64,000 nt of DNA from Sphingobacterium kitahiroshimense (lineage in GTDB: Bacteria > Bacteroidota > Bacteroidia > Sphingobacteriales > Sphingobacteriaceae). The position numbers and the translations under genes are program-made. This document shows positions 19,225 through 27,487 of the stretch, piece by piece. Under the pieces are notes generated by a model. That model worked only from the letters and a program-made list of their open reading frames with translations. It was not told the origin of the DNA and did no database searches. The stretch covers positions 3,844,001 to 3,908,000 of the forward strand of contig NZ_JAOQNK010000001.1 in assembly GCF_025961315.1 (NCBI RefSeq), read 5' to 3'. The stretch's first letter is position 1, and each line of letters opens with the position of its first letter.

Positions 19225-20325
19225 TTAATCGTTATCTATTCCCAGAAATTTGGAATAGGTATGAACGATAGGAAAAAAGAGTACTTCCTGCGGAGCATAT
19301 CTTAAATAGCGTTTAAAATTTAACCACATTCGATATGCTCCTTCCGGATGGACGGATATTACGGATATTTTTCCACCTTCAAAGCGCTCATCATGCTGTC
19401 CAAAATTTCCGGAATACCAAATTTCGTCCATCATCCAGCCTGCATCGCAGTTATCGGGATATGGAAAGGGTAGTGATTCTTTAGGTAGACCTAAATAGTT
19501 TACCAAAATCTGGTGTAGTAGATGTGTCCAGTCCAATATTCCGGCAGCTCGATAAATGTTTTTTAATGCTTGCGGATCGATCTGTGTTGATACATGTGCA
19601 TATAAGCGCGCAGAGTCACATAATTGCCTTAGTCCAATACCAAATGTGATCAAGTGTTTTAAAATATGTGCATTCACCTGTAGCAATTGTAATTCTGGAG
19701 CGAGTAATTTAATCGAAGTAGCATTGATGGTCAGCTCTTGTTGCTGGTTTTTATAACTATTTTCAAGCTTTTTCAACAAATTGCTTTTGAGAGGACTGCG
19801 GATATCAAAAAGCTTTTTATGATGCTCAATATGGATACCTTTCCAATCATAATCTAAACTAAATCCTGCTGTATCTTGAAATTCTACTTTTTTGTCTTTC
19901 AGTATTTCCCGTGCTTGTGCATAACCTTGATCTTCGAAATACCAGTCGATATCTCCTGAAATACGATGCTGAGGGACTTTATAGCACGCTGCAACGCCTT
20001 GCCCTTTTTGCAGAATAGGTTTAAGGCCTTGTTTGGTAAATGACGTATATTGCGCGGCAATCACTTCATTCATTTTGCTATTGTGACGTTCTATTTGATC
20101 GACCCTAACTGTCCATTTTATTCTTAATGACTGCGGAGGTAGCTGATCCTCTTCTAAATAAGAAAAGCTATCATATATAAGACCTTCTAAGGTATGATTA
20201 ATGGCATACGCTCGGATTTTTATCCAATCCGCCTCAGCTAATGGCTGCGATAACAAAAGTGTTTCTTTACCCCATAGTCCGATACGTAATAACTGAAAAA
20301 AAATATCCTTATGTCGAATGTCCAT
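19225..20325 (-). CDS. NTP_transf_5 nucleotidyltransferase family protein
   Basis: A 366-residue protein of the uncharacterised nucleotidyltransferase family PF14907. The core ILQKGQGVAACYKVP followed by HRISGDIDWYF contains the K-G and D-I-D residues expected for metal-dependent nucleotidyl transfer. The target is unknown; relatives often lie in polysaccharide or peptide-export loci, and this gene is convergent with the capsule genes. ATG 20325 is chosen over 20352 because a -7-like element overlaps the upstream ATG and AAAAGAAA precedes the internal one. Confidence 0.75.
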   Translation of the reverse strand: MDIRHKDIFFQLLRIGLWGKETLLLSQPLAEADWIKIRAYAINHTLEGLIYDSFSYLEEDQLPPQSLRIKWTVRVDQIERHNSKMNEVIAAQYTSFTKQGLKPILQKGQGVAACYKVPQHRISGDIDWYFEDQGYAQAREILKDKKVEFQDTAGFSLDYDWKGIHIEHHKKLFDIRSPLKSNLLKKLENSYKNQQQELTINATSIKLLAPELQLLQVNAHILKHLITFGIGLRQLCDSARLYAHVSTQIDPQALKNIYRAAGILDWTHLLHQILVNYLGLPKESLPFPYPDNCDAGWMMDEIWYSGNFGQHDERFEGGKISVISVHPEGAYRMWLNFKRYLRYAPQEVLFFPIVHTYSKFLGIDND

Positions 20326-20349
20326 ATTTTCTTTTTTATATTTATAGAT

Positions 20350-20357
20350 CAAAAATA
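20350..20357 (-). promoter_or_regulatory. Likely -7 element for the NTP_transf_5 gene
   Basis: Read on the minus strand the octamer is TATTTTTG, matching TAnnTTTG. Transcription would start around 20343, which leaves the ATG at 20325 but not the one at 20352. No clear TTTG box at the right distance was found. Confidence 0.4.
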
Positions 20358-20558
20358 GCTTTTTTTAGGGATTATTATGCTTTACAAGGTTGGATATATT
20401 GGTTCAATATTGAAATTTAATAAGCGGTAATCATGTATATGGCTCAAAAATTGCTATGAACCTCCATGAAAAACAGAGTTTGGTCTGCATCCAATTTTTG
20501 CAATTGCAACAACAATGTGACCTAAAATTTCGTTTCTAATAACAAATCAACTTATACA

Positions 20559-21242
20559 ATGAAAAAACTATTTTTTACCCTTATTATGTCTGGCTGTCTT
20601 GCGACTGCTTCAGCCCAGTTTTCCCGTCCTATCAGTATAGGTGCTGGTGCAGGAGTTTCTTTTGGCTTGACAGATCTGAAGAATTCAAAAGTAAATTTTG
20701 CATGGTACGGAGAAGGGGATTATTTATTAACCCCATTTGTATCTGTCGGATTGCAGGCTCAGAAAGGTGAATTGACGGGTAACAGTGGCGATAATTCGTT
20801 TAAGAATAGCTATTATGCAGGTAACGTGAACGCAAAGTTAAGATTAGGTCAATTTATGGATCTGCCCGATAATTATAGCTATTATACTTTAGGAGCGAGT
20901 ACGTTTCAACGTATTTTATCTAATGTTTATATCGGAGCTGGCGCTGGATTAATGAAAAATCGGATTTCAACTGATTTTACAACGACCTACAGAGATGCTG
21001 TCGTGAATATTGGAGGAGAAATTGCAGATGATCGTTCTGGCATTCATTTCGTCGTTCCATTAAATATTGGTGTAGATATTCCTTTTGGACGTACCTTATA
21101 TGGTCCAAAATGGGCAGTAAATGTAAACTACCAACACGGTCTTAGTTTTAATGATAATCTGGATGGCGTCATGAATAAAAATAATGATCAATATGGCGTT
21201 ATGACTGTTGGTGTGAAATATGCCTTTTTCAACCGTAACTAA
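20559..21242 (+). CDS. Outer-membrane beta-barrel protein
   Basis: A 227-residue protein with a clear signal peptide (cleavage after TASAQ, about residue 20) and alternating amphipathic strands rich in Gly and aromatic residues, ending in GVKYAFFNRN. It resembles small OmpA/OprF-like barrels without a peptidoglycan domain. It sits 46 bp before a GldK-like gene, so it may be co-transcribed with T9SS-type proteins, but it lacks the N-terminal pattern of PorP/SprF. Its function is unknown. Confidence 0.7.
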   Translation: MKKLFFTLIMSGCLATASAQFSRPISIGAGAGVSFGLTDLKNSKVNFAWYGEGDYLLTPFVSVGLQAQKGELTGNSGDNSFKNSYYAGNVNAKLRLGQFMDLPDNYSYYTLGASTFQRILSNVYIGAGAGLMKNRISTDFTTTYRDAVVNIGGEIADDRSGIHFVVPLNIGVDIPFGRTLYGPKWAVNVNYQHGLSFNDNLDGVMNKNNDQYGVMTVGVKYAFFNRN

Positions 21243-21288
21243 TTTGATAATAAAACATACTCTTCTATAAATAATAACAACCGCAATT

Positions 21289-22581
21289 ATGATTAAAATG
21301 AGAAAACACTATCCGACATTTACATTCGGGCTGTTTATTTTAGCAGTTTTAGTGTCTATGCAGGCTTGTAAATCAAGCTCATCCATATATAAAGCACCGA
21401 AAGTTTCCGCATTCCGTGCAGGCGAAATGCCAGCGCCTCCGGGAATGGTTTATGTACCTTCTGGAACGATACTTTTTAAAAGCTCCCTTGACACTGCTGA
21501 TACAGGTAAAAACGTAAGCTTAAGTGCTTTTTTTATCGACGAAACAGAAGTGACCAATAAACAATACCGTGAATTTATCAATTGGGTAGCAGATTCGATT
21601 GCCGTAACGGATTACTTACAGGATGATCAGTACTTTTTAGAGACTGGTGAACAAGGAACTGAGAGAAGAATTAATTGGAAAAAGGTAAAGAAAGCTTCTC
21701 CAATTTGGAAAAGCAATGATCCCACTATCCGTGAGCGCTTAGCGCCAATGATCGAAATGAGAGGTTCTCAGCGCACTTTAAATCCAGAGGTATTACGCTA
21801 CCGTTTTTCTTATCAAAAGACAAAAGGGAACATTAAAAAGGTCTATGTGACCGATACGGTTCCAGTGATGCCGGTTGAAGAAATCTGGTCTTCTGATTTT
21901 CCAAATGCACAACTCGCTTCCCTTGATGTCAATTATTTTACACATCAATCTTTTGATTATTACCCGGTAGTGGGTGTCACTTGGAGACAGGCACGTGCAT
22001 TTACTGACTGGAGAGGTAAAGAAATTATGGCAACTTTAATGAAAAACTCGTATTTGAGCGGTTACCAATTGACTTTAAGTCTTCCTACGGAAGCGCAATG
22101 GCAATATGCCGCTGAAGGTAAATTGGACCCCCGTGATACTTCGTCAACGAAACGCATGACAATCGATGGATCTGAAGGTAAAGAAAAGCTTGCAGTAAAC
22201 TTTAAGCAGGGGGATGGTACCTATTCTCGTGATGGAGCAACTTTCACCCTTCCGGTAAAGTCTTATACGCCAAATGCTTTTGGAATCTATAATATGGCCG
22301 GTAATGTTTCGGAATGGACATTAGATGCTTTCAGTCCTTCTGCAATGGTTTTTGTAAACGATTTAAATCCTGCTCTTTTATATGATGCAGATGAGAAAGA
22401 TGCTGATGCACTGAAAAGAAAGGTCGTACGTGGTGGTTCATGGAAAGATAATGGTGAGCAATTGAATACCGATACCCGTAACTATTCAGTGGACTATGAA
22501 CCGCATTCATACATCGGTTTCCGTTGCGTGATGTCGGCATTTGAGATGCCAACGATCCAAAGTAAGACTAGAAAATTTTAA
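21289..22581 (+). CDS. gldK: GldK-like lipoprotein (formylglycine-generating-enzyme fold)
   Basis: A 430-residue lipoprotein with a lipobox at QAC (Cys about residue 27). The SUMF1-type domain begins at PPGMVYVPSGTILF and contains DETEVTNKQYREFINW, YPVVGVTWRQARAFTDWRG, LPTEAQWQYAAEG, and the closing VRGGSWKDN plus GFRCVMS. GldK/PorK proteins use this fold structurally in the periplasmic ring of the type IX secretion system rather than as enzymes. A GldN-like gene follows 13 bp later; GldL and GldM genes are not between them. Confidence 0.82.
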   Translation: MIKMRKHYPTFTFGLFILAVLVSMQACKSSSSIYKAPKVSAFRAGEMPAPPGMVYVPSGTILFKSSLDTADTGKNVSLSAFFIDETEVTNKQYREFINWVADSIAVTDYLQDDQYFLETGEQGTERRINWKKVKKASPIWKSNDPTIRERLAPMIEMRGSQRTLNPEVLRYRFSYQKTKGNIKKVYVTDTVPVMPVEEIWSSDFPNAQLASLDVNYFTHQSFDYYPVVGVTWRQARAFTDWRGKEIMATLMKNSYLSGYQLTLSLPTEAQWQYAAEGKLDPRDTSSTKRMTIDGSEGKEKLAVNFKQGDGTYSRDGATFTLPVKSYTPNAFGIYNMAGNVSEWTLDAFSPSAMVFVNDLNPALLYDADEKDADALKRKVVRGGSWKDNGEQLNTDTRNYSVDYEPHSYIGFRCVMSAFEMPTIQSKTRKF

Positions 22582-22594
22582 AATATAAATTCAG

Positions 22595-23545
22595 ATGAAG
22601 ATATTTATAACAATGGCAATGGCTTTAGGATTTATACCGGTCTTTGCGCAACAAGAAATACCGGATAGTTTGAAATCGCAACAGGTTACAACTGCCGTAC
22701 AAGGAGAAGTTTTAATGGATACCATACCGACAACGGATGGTTTTTATCAGGCCAATAACCTGGAAGATGCGGTTCCTTTCGCTTATCCGGAAATTAACAT
22801 GAAAAATATTCGCTTTTATAAGCGAGTGTGGCGTGATATTGATCTGAAAGATGAAAAAAATGCATTACTTGCTACTCCTGGTAATTCATTAATGGAGATC
22901 ATTATGAAATCTATCGAAACGGGCAAGTTATCCCTATATAGTCCTGATGATGATTCTTTTAAAGGAAGAATGAGTGCCAACGAAGGTATGGCCCGTTTTA
23001 CGGATAGTGTATTGGTTCCAATTTTTGATGATGAAGGAAACCAGATCGATTCAAAGATGACTTTAAATGAATTTGATCCGACCCGCGTAACGAAATTCCG
23101 CATTAAAGAAGATATCTTTTTTGATAAACAGCGTAGCCGTTTGGAAAGCCGTATTATCGGCGTAGCTCCGCTAATGAATATCACAACTTCGGCTGAACTT
23201 GCGGAATCGGTCGGTTCTACTCCTGCATTTTGGTTGTATTTCCCGCAGTTACGTTACAGTCTGGTTAAAGTTGATATTACAGATCCGGATAAGGGTCTAT
23301 ACGATATGACGATGGATGATTTATTCGTTCAAAAGAAATATGCAAGTACCATCATCCGTGAATCATCTGCCGGAGCTTTAAAATTAGGTGATGAAGCACA
23401 GCAGGCGCAAGATGCGCAACAGATCGAACAAAAGATCGATGCATATAAAAAGAAACTGTGGACAAGCCCTAAGGGGGTGAAAGAAGAAAACTTGGAAGAG
23501 TTTATTCCCAATGCTCAGAAACAGAAAAAAGTAAAGAAAAAATAG
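22595..23545 (+). CDS. gldN: GldN-like T9SS ring protein
   Basis: A 316-residue secreted protein with signal peptide (cleavage near VFAQQ). The opening of the mature domain, RFYKRVWRDIDLKDEKNALL, is the hallmark of GldN/PorN, and the central FRIKEDIFFDKQRSRLESRI and GSTPAFWLYFPQLRY match the family. GldN partners with GldK in a ring attached to the outer membrane. The C-terminus is a charged coiled tail rich in Gln and Lys. The gene ends upstream of a strong bidirectional terminator. Confidence 0.85.
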   Translation: MKIFITMAMALGFIPVFAQQEIPDSLKSQQVTTAVQGEVLMDTIPTTDGFYQANNLEDAVPFAYPEINMKNIRFYKRVWRDIDLKDEKNALLATPGNSLMEIIMKSIETGKLSLYSPDDDSFKGRMSANEGMARFTDSVLVPIFDDEGNQIDSKMTLNEFDPTRVTKFRIKEDIFFDKQRSRLESRIIGVAPLMNITTSAELAESVGSTPAFWLYFPQLRYSLVKVDITDPDKGLYDMTMDDLFVQKKYASTIIRESSAGALKLGDEAQQAQDAQQIEQKIDAYKKKLWTSPKGVKEENLEEFIPNAQKQKKVKKK

Positions 23546-23564
23546 GCTTAGCTTAATACTAAAA

Positions 23565-23609
23565 ACATAAAAAAAGCATTCTCAATTTTTGAGAATGCTT
23601 TTTTTATGT
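23565..23609. terminator. Bidirectional terminator, 21-bp perfect inverted repeat
   Basis: Arms at 23565-23585 and 23589-23609 are perfectly complementary with a TTT loop. The core AGCATTCTCA/TGAGAATGCT is flanked by A7 on the left and T7 on the right, so it works for the GldN operon on the plus strand and for the convergent gene on the minus strand. Confidence 0.9.
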
Positions 23610-23616
23610 CTTGTAT

Positions 23617-24786
23617 TTAACGTTGTCTGACATATTTTGGTTTTTTCAAGATGTTGCGTAATTCCTCTTCGGTATAGTGCCGTTGACCTTTGGCATTTAA
23701 TTCAAAACCGCAAACCAGACGGAGGCCGCCCATGCAATGAAACCGCTTTTCATAAACTTCCCTGGAGTATCCTGTCAGTTCTAGCAGCTTACTACGCGGG
23801 ATACCATTTTCAAAACCATGCAGAATACTTGCTGTCTTGTAAAGCTCTGCCAATTGTTTTTTACTGAGCTTACAGCGCTGAGGGGTTTTATGGGCTGGTG
23901 TCTGACCGATGGAATGAATAAAATCATTTAAACGTTGATTAAGCTTCCAGGTCATAGCACCTGAAGTTGCACCCATTTTAGCTTCTAGTTCTTTTACTGT
24001 GGGCGTTCTTCCTAATTTCTTGGCCAATAGAAGGTAATGATCTTTTATACTGAATTTCGTTAATGGGATTTTCGTCCCAGCCATATAGCATAAGTTATTC
24101 CACCCAAATTTTTCCTTCACGTACCATGCCGAAGGATAGTTTTCTGGTTTTAAACGTTGATAATCTTTTATATATTTAATCCGATGCTTTTTGATCAGTT
24201 TAATAACCTTTTCTTTTGCTTCTGATTCGGTCAGCGTAGTGATCCTGAAGTATGGTGGTAATCCAACGTATTCCAATACATCAGCCCAGGTGCTGACATT
24301 GAAATGGGTCAAATAAGACCGATCATTATAAAGTCCATTACTTTTTAGACATTCTGAGATCGCAGGCGACCGCTGGTGTTTGATGTAATACCGGACTAAG
24401 GAGTTTTTTAGTTTCCCTTTCGAAGGGATACGTCTATCATTTGCATCATATCCTGCTGCAATGATAAATTTATTCCAGGATCCAAAATATTTATGGATGC
24501 TTCCCGATTTTGAAGAAAATTCTCTGCGCATGGGAATGCGCTTATTCGTTTGATAGAAATCATGTAATTGGGCCAATAGTTCAGCTTTGACGATAGCTTC
24601 TGTTTTTTTTACGTTAGGCTGTAGCCCTGCGGCTGCAATAAAATTGTTCCAGGTGCCAAAATAACGGCGGCTCATCGTATTGAGGTTTTCCATTTCACGA
24701 CGTACGGGAGTTCTTCCGTTTTTAGTGTAAAATTCGTTCACGATCGAAAAAGCTTCTGCGATGATTTCTTCTTGTGTTGGATTCAA
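23617..24786 (-). CDS. Protein of tandem homing-endonuclease-associated repeats (HNH_repeat)
   Basis: A 389-residue basic protein made of about five repeats of 50-60 residues. Each has a helix, a loop R-x-P-x-x-x-E, and an end of the type FG(T/S)WN-x-F-I-x-A-A-G; clear units are at about residues 5-55 and 62-112, with divergent ones at 122-175, 186-240 and 245-295. These repeats are DNA-binding modules in phage and plasmid homing endonucleases, but no HNH or GIY-YIG nuclease is visible here. The protein may bind DNA as a regulator or nucleoid factor. The function is unknown. Confidence 0.75.
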   Translation of the reverse strand: MNPTQEEIIAEAFSIVNEFYTKNGRTPVRREMENLNTMSRRYFGTWNNFIAAAGLQPNVKKTEAIVKAELLAQLHDFYQTNKRIPMRREFSSKSGSIHKYFGSWNKFIIAAGYDANDRRIPSKGKLKNSLVRYYIKHQRSPAISECLKSNGLYNDRSYLTHFNVSTWADVLEYVGLPPYFRITTLTESEAKEKVIKLIKKHRIKYIKDYQRLKPENYPSAWYVKEKFGWNNLCYMAGTKIPLTKFSIKDHYLLLAKKLGRTPTVKELEAKMGATSGAMTWKLNQRLNDFIHSIGQTPAHKTPQRCKLSKKQLAELYKTASILHGFENGIPRSKLLELTGYSREVYEKRFHCMGGLRLVCGFELNAKGQRHYTEEELRNILKKPKYVRQR

Positions 24787-25017
24787 ATCGTACTGAAAAT
24801 ATTAGTTGATAGAATAAGTTCATAAATGCGAATATTAAAGATAATATTTTTCTTTATTAAAATGAAATGTTGCTGTGGAATGATGAGAAGGTTAGAAAGT
24901 TAGAAGGTTAGTTGGTTACTCTATAGTAATTAGATTATAGTATTTAGTAATTAGACAAGGTTGACTTTTTCTTTACGGCAAAGTTGAGATGATTAAAAGG
25001 TGAGGTAGTTAGAAGAT

Positions 25018-25066
25018 CAAACGCAGGCTTTTTTTTGATTGCATGCATTATGGCTCCGTGGCCAGC
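25018..25066 (-). pseudogene. TonB-domain gene fragment
   Basis: This stretch is about 90% identical to 50198-50247, which encodes part of a TonB-like C-terminal domain on the minus strand. Here the minus-strand reading gives AGHGAIMHAIKKKPAFD against PGHGVILHAIKKNACVW at the second site. It is fused directly to the IS66 remnant, so it is a decayed junction rather than a gene. Confidence 0.5.
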
Positions 25067-25205
25067 GGTGGTTGAACAGACGATCCAAAATCTAAATACC
25101 ACTATTGGACACCTGAATGACACCATCGACCGGCTATTGAAAGAAAATCACCTTTTAAAAGACCGTAAAAAGAACAGCGGTAATAGTTCGGTTGGTATAT
25201 TATAG
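25050..25205 (+). pseudogene. IS66-family transposase remnant (N-terminal end)
   Basis: A 51-codon frame ends with a coiled-coil-like segment, LNDTIDRLLKENHLLK, followed by KNSGNSS, which resembles the N-terminal leucine-zipper and KNSxNSS signature of IS66 TnpC. It stops at TAG 25203-25205 right after that motif; the catalytic DDE part is missing. The surrounding 24.8-25.25 kb gap holds otherwise only degenerate TTAG-rich sequence. Confidence 0.6.
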
Positions 25206-25254
25206 GATTAGAAGAAAACATCGTGGTAGCTGAGATTGGATACCGGATTAAAAA

Positions 25255-25851
25255 TTATATGATTTTTTTCCAAAAGTTGAGCAGACCTCTACATGCTGTA
25301 TGTTCAAGATCAAAACTAGTTGGTATCTCATCCCATCCACTCCAATAGGAGACAATTCGGGTTCCTATTGGTAATTGTCTAAGTTGTTGTCTAAGGTATT
25401 CGGTATATGAATAATAGAGTTCTTGGTTTGGTACTATCGAATTATCTATCGGACAACTTGTATCTATATTTTCATAGAAAGAATTGTAAAAATAAAATGC
25501 ATCATAATCAGAAAAAGTGATTTGATCAATATTGGCATGAATAAATTCTACGTTATTTATTTGATGTTTTTGGGCTATCTCAGTAGAAATTTCAACAAGT
25601 GATTCCCGCTGTTCAACGCCATAAAAAATACCTTCCGTACATGTAGCACCCACAAGACAAAATTTACCAGCACCAGCACCAATGTCCAGTATCTTATCAT
25701 TGGGATGTTGAACTAAATAGGTGGCAGCCATCTTTGCGACATCGACAGGAGTCCAGTGACGGTGTCCCAATATTTTTATATTTGAAGGATACAAATCGTC
25801 AAATGTACTGTCGTCAACACGTATGTTAGACCTTAATGCTTTAAAAATCAT
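25255..25851 (-). CDS. Class I SAM-dependent methyltransferase
   Basis: A 198-residue protein with a Rossmann methyltransferase core. Motif I is ILDIGAGAGKFC, followed by FYGVEQRESLVEI (acidic residue after strand 2) and FIHANIDQI before FSDYDAFYFYNSFYEN. The substrate is not evident; the pattern recalls small-molecule or L-isoaspartyl-type methyltransferases. It is monocistronic, between the IS66 remnant and a small unknown gene on the same strand. Confidence 0.8.
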   Translation of the reverse strand: MIFKALRSNIRVDDSTFDDLYPSNIKILGHRHWTPVDVAKMAATYLVQHPNDKILDIGAGAGKFCLVGATCTEGIFYGVEQRESLVEISTEIAQKHQINNVEFIHANIDQITFSDYDAFYFYNSFYENIDTSCPIDNSIVPNQELYYSYTEYLRQQLRQLPIGTRIVSYWSGWDEIPTSFDLEHTACRGLLNFWKKII

Positions 25852-25937
25852 TTTTTCTTTTATGTGGTTATCATTAAATGGATAGGCTAATGTTTAGCAA
25901 ATAAAAACGAGCTATTTAATTATATACTCCAGCACGG

Positions 25938-26117
25938 TTAAAGTTCTCTTAGAAAGTGGATCTTGCCTGATTCAACATTTATTTCGACAAGAACCTTGCG
26001 GTGATTTCCATATTCGTAAATGTACCAATTGGGATGATCTGGATCTTTCGCCGAATATGATTTTAAAAGCTCATCATCGATCTCTTCTGATATTTTAATA
26101 GATTTATTTTCCAACAT
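25938..26117 (-). CDS. Small hypothetical protein (59 aa)
   Basis: A complete frame of 59 codons from ATG 26117 to TAA 25938, too short for a default 60-residue cut-off. It reads MLENKSIKISEEIDDELLKS at the start and ends KIHFLREL. The charged, soluble composition and the middle segment WYIYEYGNHRKVLVEINVES look like a real protein. It lies 86 bp upstream of the methyltransferase on the same strand. No family is recognised. The remaining 26118-26430 gap shows no other gene. Confidence 0.55.
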   Translation of the reverse strand: MLENKSIKISEEIDDELLKSYSAKDPDHPNWYIYEYGNHRKVLVEINVESGKIHFLREL

Positions 26118-26430
26118 GAATTTTTTTACTAAATTACAATAATCTATTTTTAAATTTTAACTGCTCGATGGAATTACGAGATAGAAACATTTAGTTCGTA
26201 ACGATTAGTTTTATTTTCCCCTATTTCAATTGACACATCGTTTTGAAATCACGTTACGGTACATCCATACCTACAAGATAAGGATTGCTGGAATTTTTCG
26301 ATACTTTCAATAAAAGGTCATGCGAGACAAGGAAATTGATTTTGACTTAAATTATTTTGTACTTATTGAATAAATAAGCGATATTTAACATATTCTTTAA
26401 TTATATTCCATTACCTATATTTAATGTACC

Positions 26431-27303
26431 ATGATATTGCGTGAAGTGACTCCTTTATCCGAAGAAGATTGTTTTATGGTATTCGCCAGAGAAAAGTGTA
26501 ATTTTGATTTTCCAATACATGTGCATTCCGAATACGAACTCAATTTTATAGAGAATGCCGCTGGAGCACAGCGTATTGTTGGAGACAGTATTGAAGAGAT
26601 AGATCATCTGGAGCTGACTTTAATTGCCAATTCTAATCTTGAACATGGTTGGTTTGACCACAACTGCAAATCAGAAAAAATTTCAGAAATTACCATTCAA
26701 TTTCAGCCCGATCTATTGAGCGAAACTTTGCTCAATAAAAATCAGTTTCGCTCCATTAGGCAACTGTTTGAAAAAGCGGCTTATGGGGTTACCTTTAGTA
26801 AAACGACCATCATTGCTGTACGGGATGAAATTAAAAAGCTGATTACCGAGAAAGACGGTTTCTATTCGGTAGTTGGCCTTTATGATATTCTGCATATCTT
26901 GTCGCAAGATGAGCATATGCGAGAATTGAGTAGTCGTTCATTTCATAGCAGCATAGGGAGGCAAGACAGTAGACGTGTAGAAAAGATATTGATATATCTT
27001 TCTAAAAACTACCAGAAAGATGTATCCCTGAATGAGGCCGCAGACCTGATCGGTATGACCGAAGTATCCTTAAGCAGATTTTTAAAGCAGCGTACAGGAA
27101 GGACTTTTATAGATACACTAAATGATATAAGGCTTGGGCATGCCTGCCGGATGCTGATCGATACCACGCATAGTATAGCAGAGATAGCGCTTCTTTCGGG
27201 TTTTAACAACCTCTCTAATTTTAATCGGATTTTTATGAAAAAGAGATCTTCAACACCAACAGTTTTCAGAGATAAGTATAAAAACTCAAAATTCTATTTA
27301 TAA
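26431..27303 (+). CDS. AraC-family transcriptional regulator
   Basis: A 290-residue regulator with an N-terminal cupin-like sensor (FDFPIHVHSEYELNFIENA, histidines typical of the sugar-binding arm) and a C-terminal double helix-turn-helix at about residues 185-285, including VSLNEAADLIGMTEVSLSRF and IAEIALLSGFNNLSNFNRIF. It is encoded 185 bp upstream of and in the same direction as the mannan utilisation operon, so it is the likely local activator. Most Bacteroidota loci of this kind use hybrid two-component systems; an AraC/cupin regulator is a known alternative. Confidence 0.9.
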   Translation: MILREVTPLSEEDCFMVFAREKCNFDFPIHVHSEYELNFIENAAGAQRIVGDSIEEIDHLELTLIANSNLEHGWFDHNCKSEKISEITIQFQPDLLSETLLNKNQFRSIRQLFEKAAYGVTFSKTTIIAVRDEIKKLITEKDGFYSVVGLYDILHILSQDEHMRELSSRSFHSSIGRQDSRRVEKILIYLSKNYQKDVSLNEAADLIGMTEVSLSRFLKQRTGRTFIDTLNDIRLGHACRMLIDTTHSIAEIALLSGFNNLSNFNRIFMKKRSSTPTVFRDKYKNSKFYL

Positions 27304-27487
27304 GAATATAAAAATTTATGAGCTAAAATAATATAGATGGTTATTTGTTGTAATTGTCTGTACAGGATTGTTTTGGCTTATTTTATATAAGGAAAAGATA
27401 AAAAAGTATTATTCGTATAAGTGGTTTCTTCTTAGTTTTGGTAGTAATTGAAAGGGATTAAATAACCAATTTTAAGGGAACCAAAAA

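Noticed and set aside
24944..25126. 60-residue minus-strand frame
   Set aside because: Only its centre matches a TonB-like domain; the start is antisense to the IS66 remnant. Recorded as a fragment instead.
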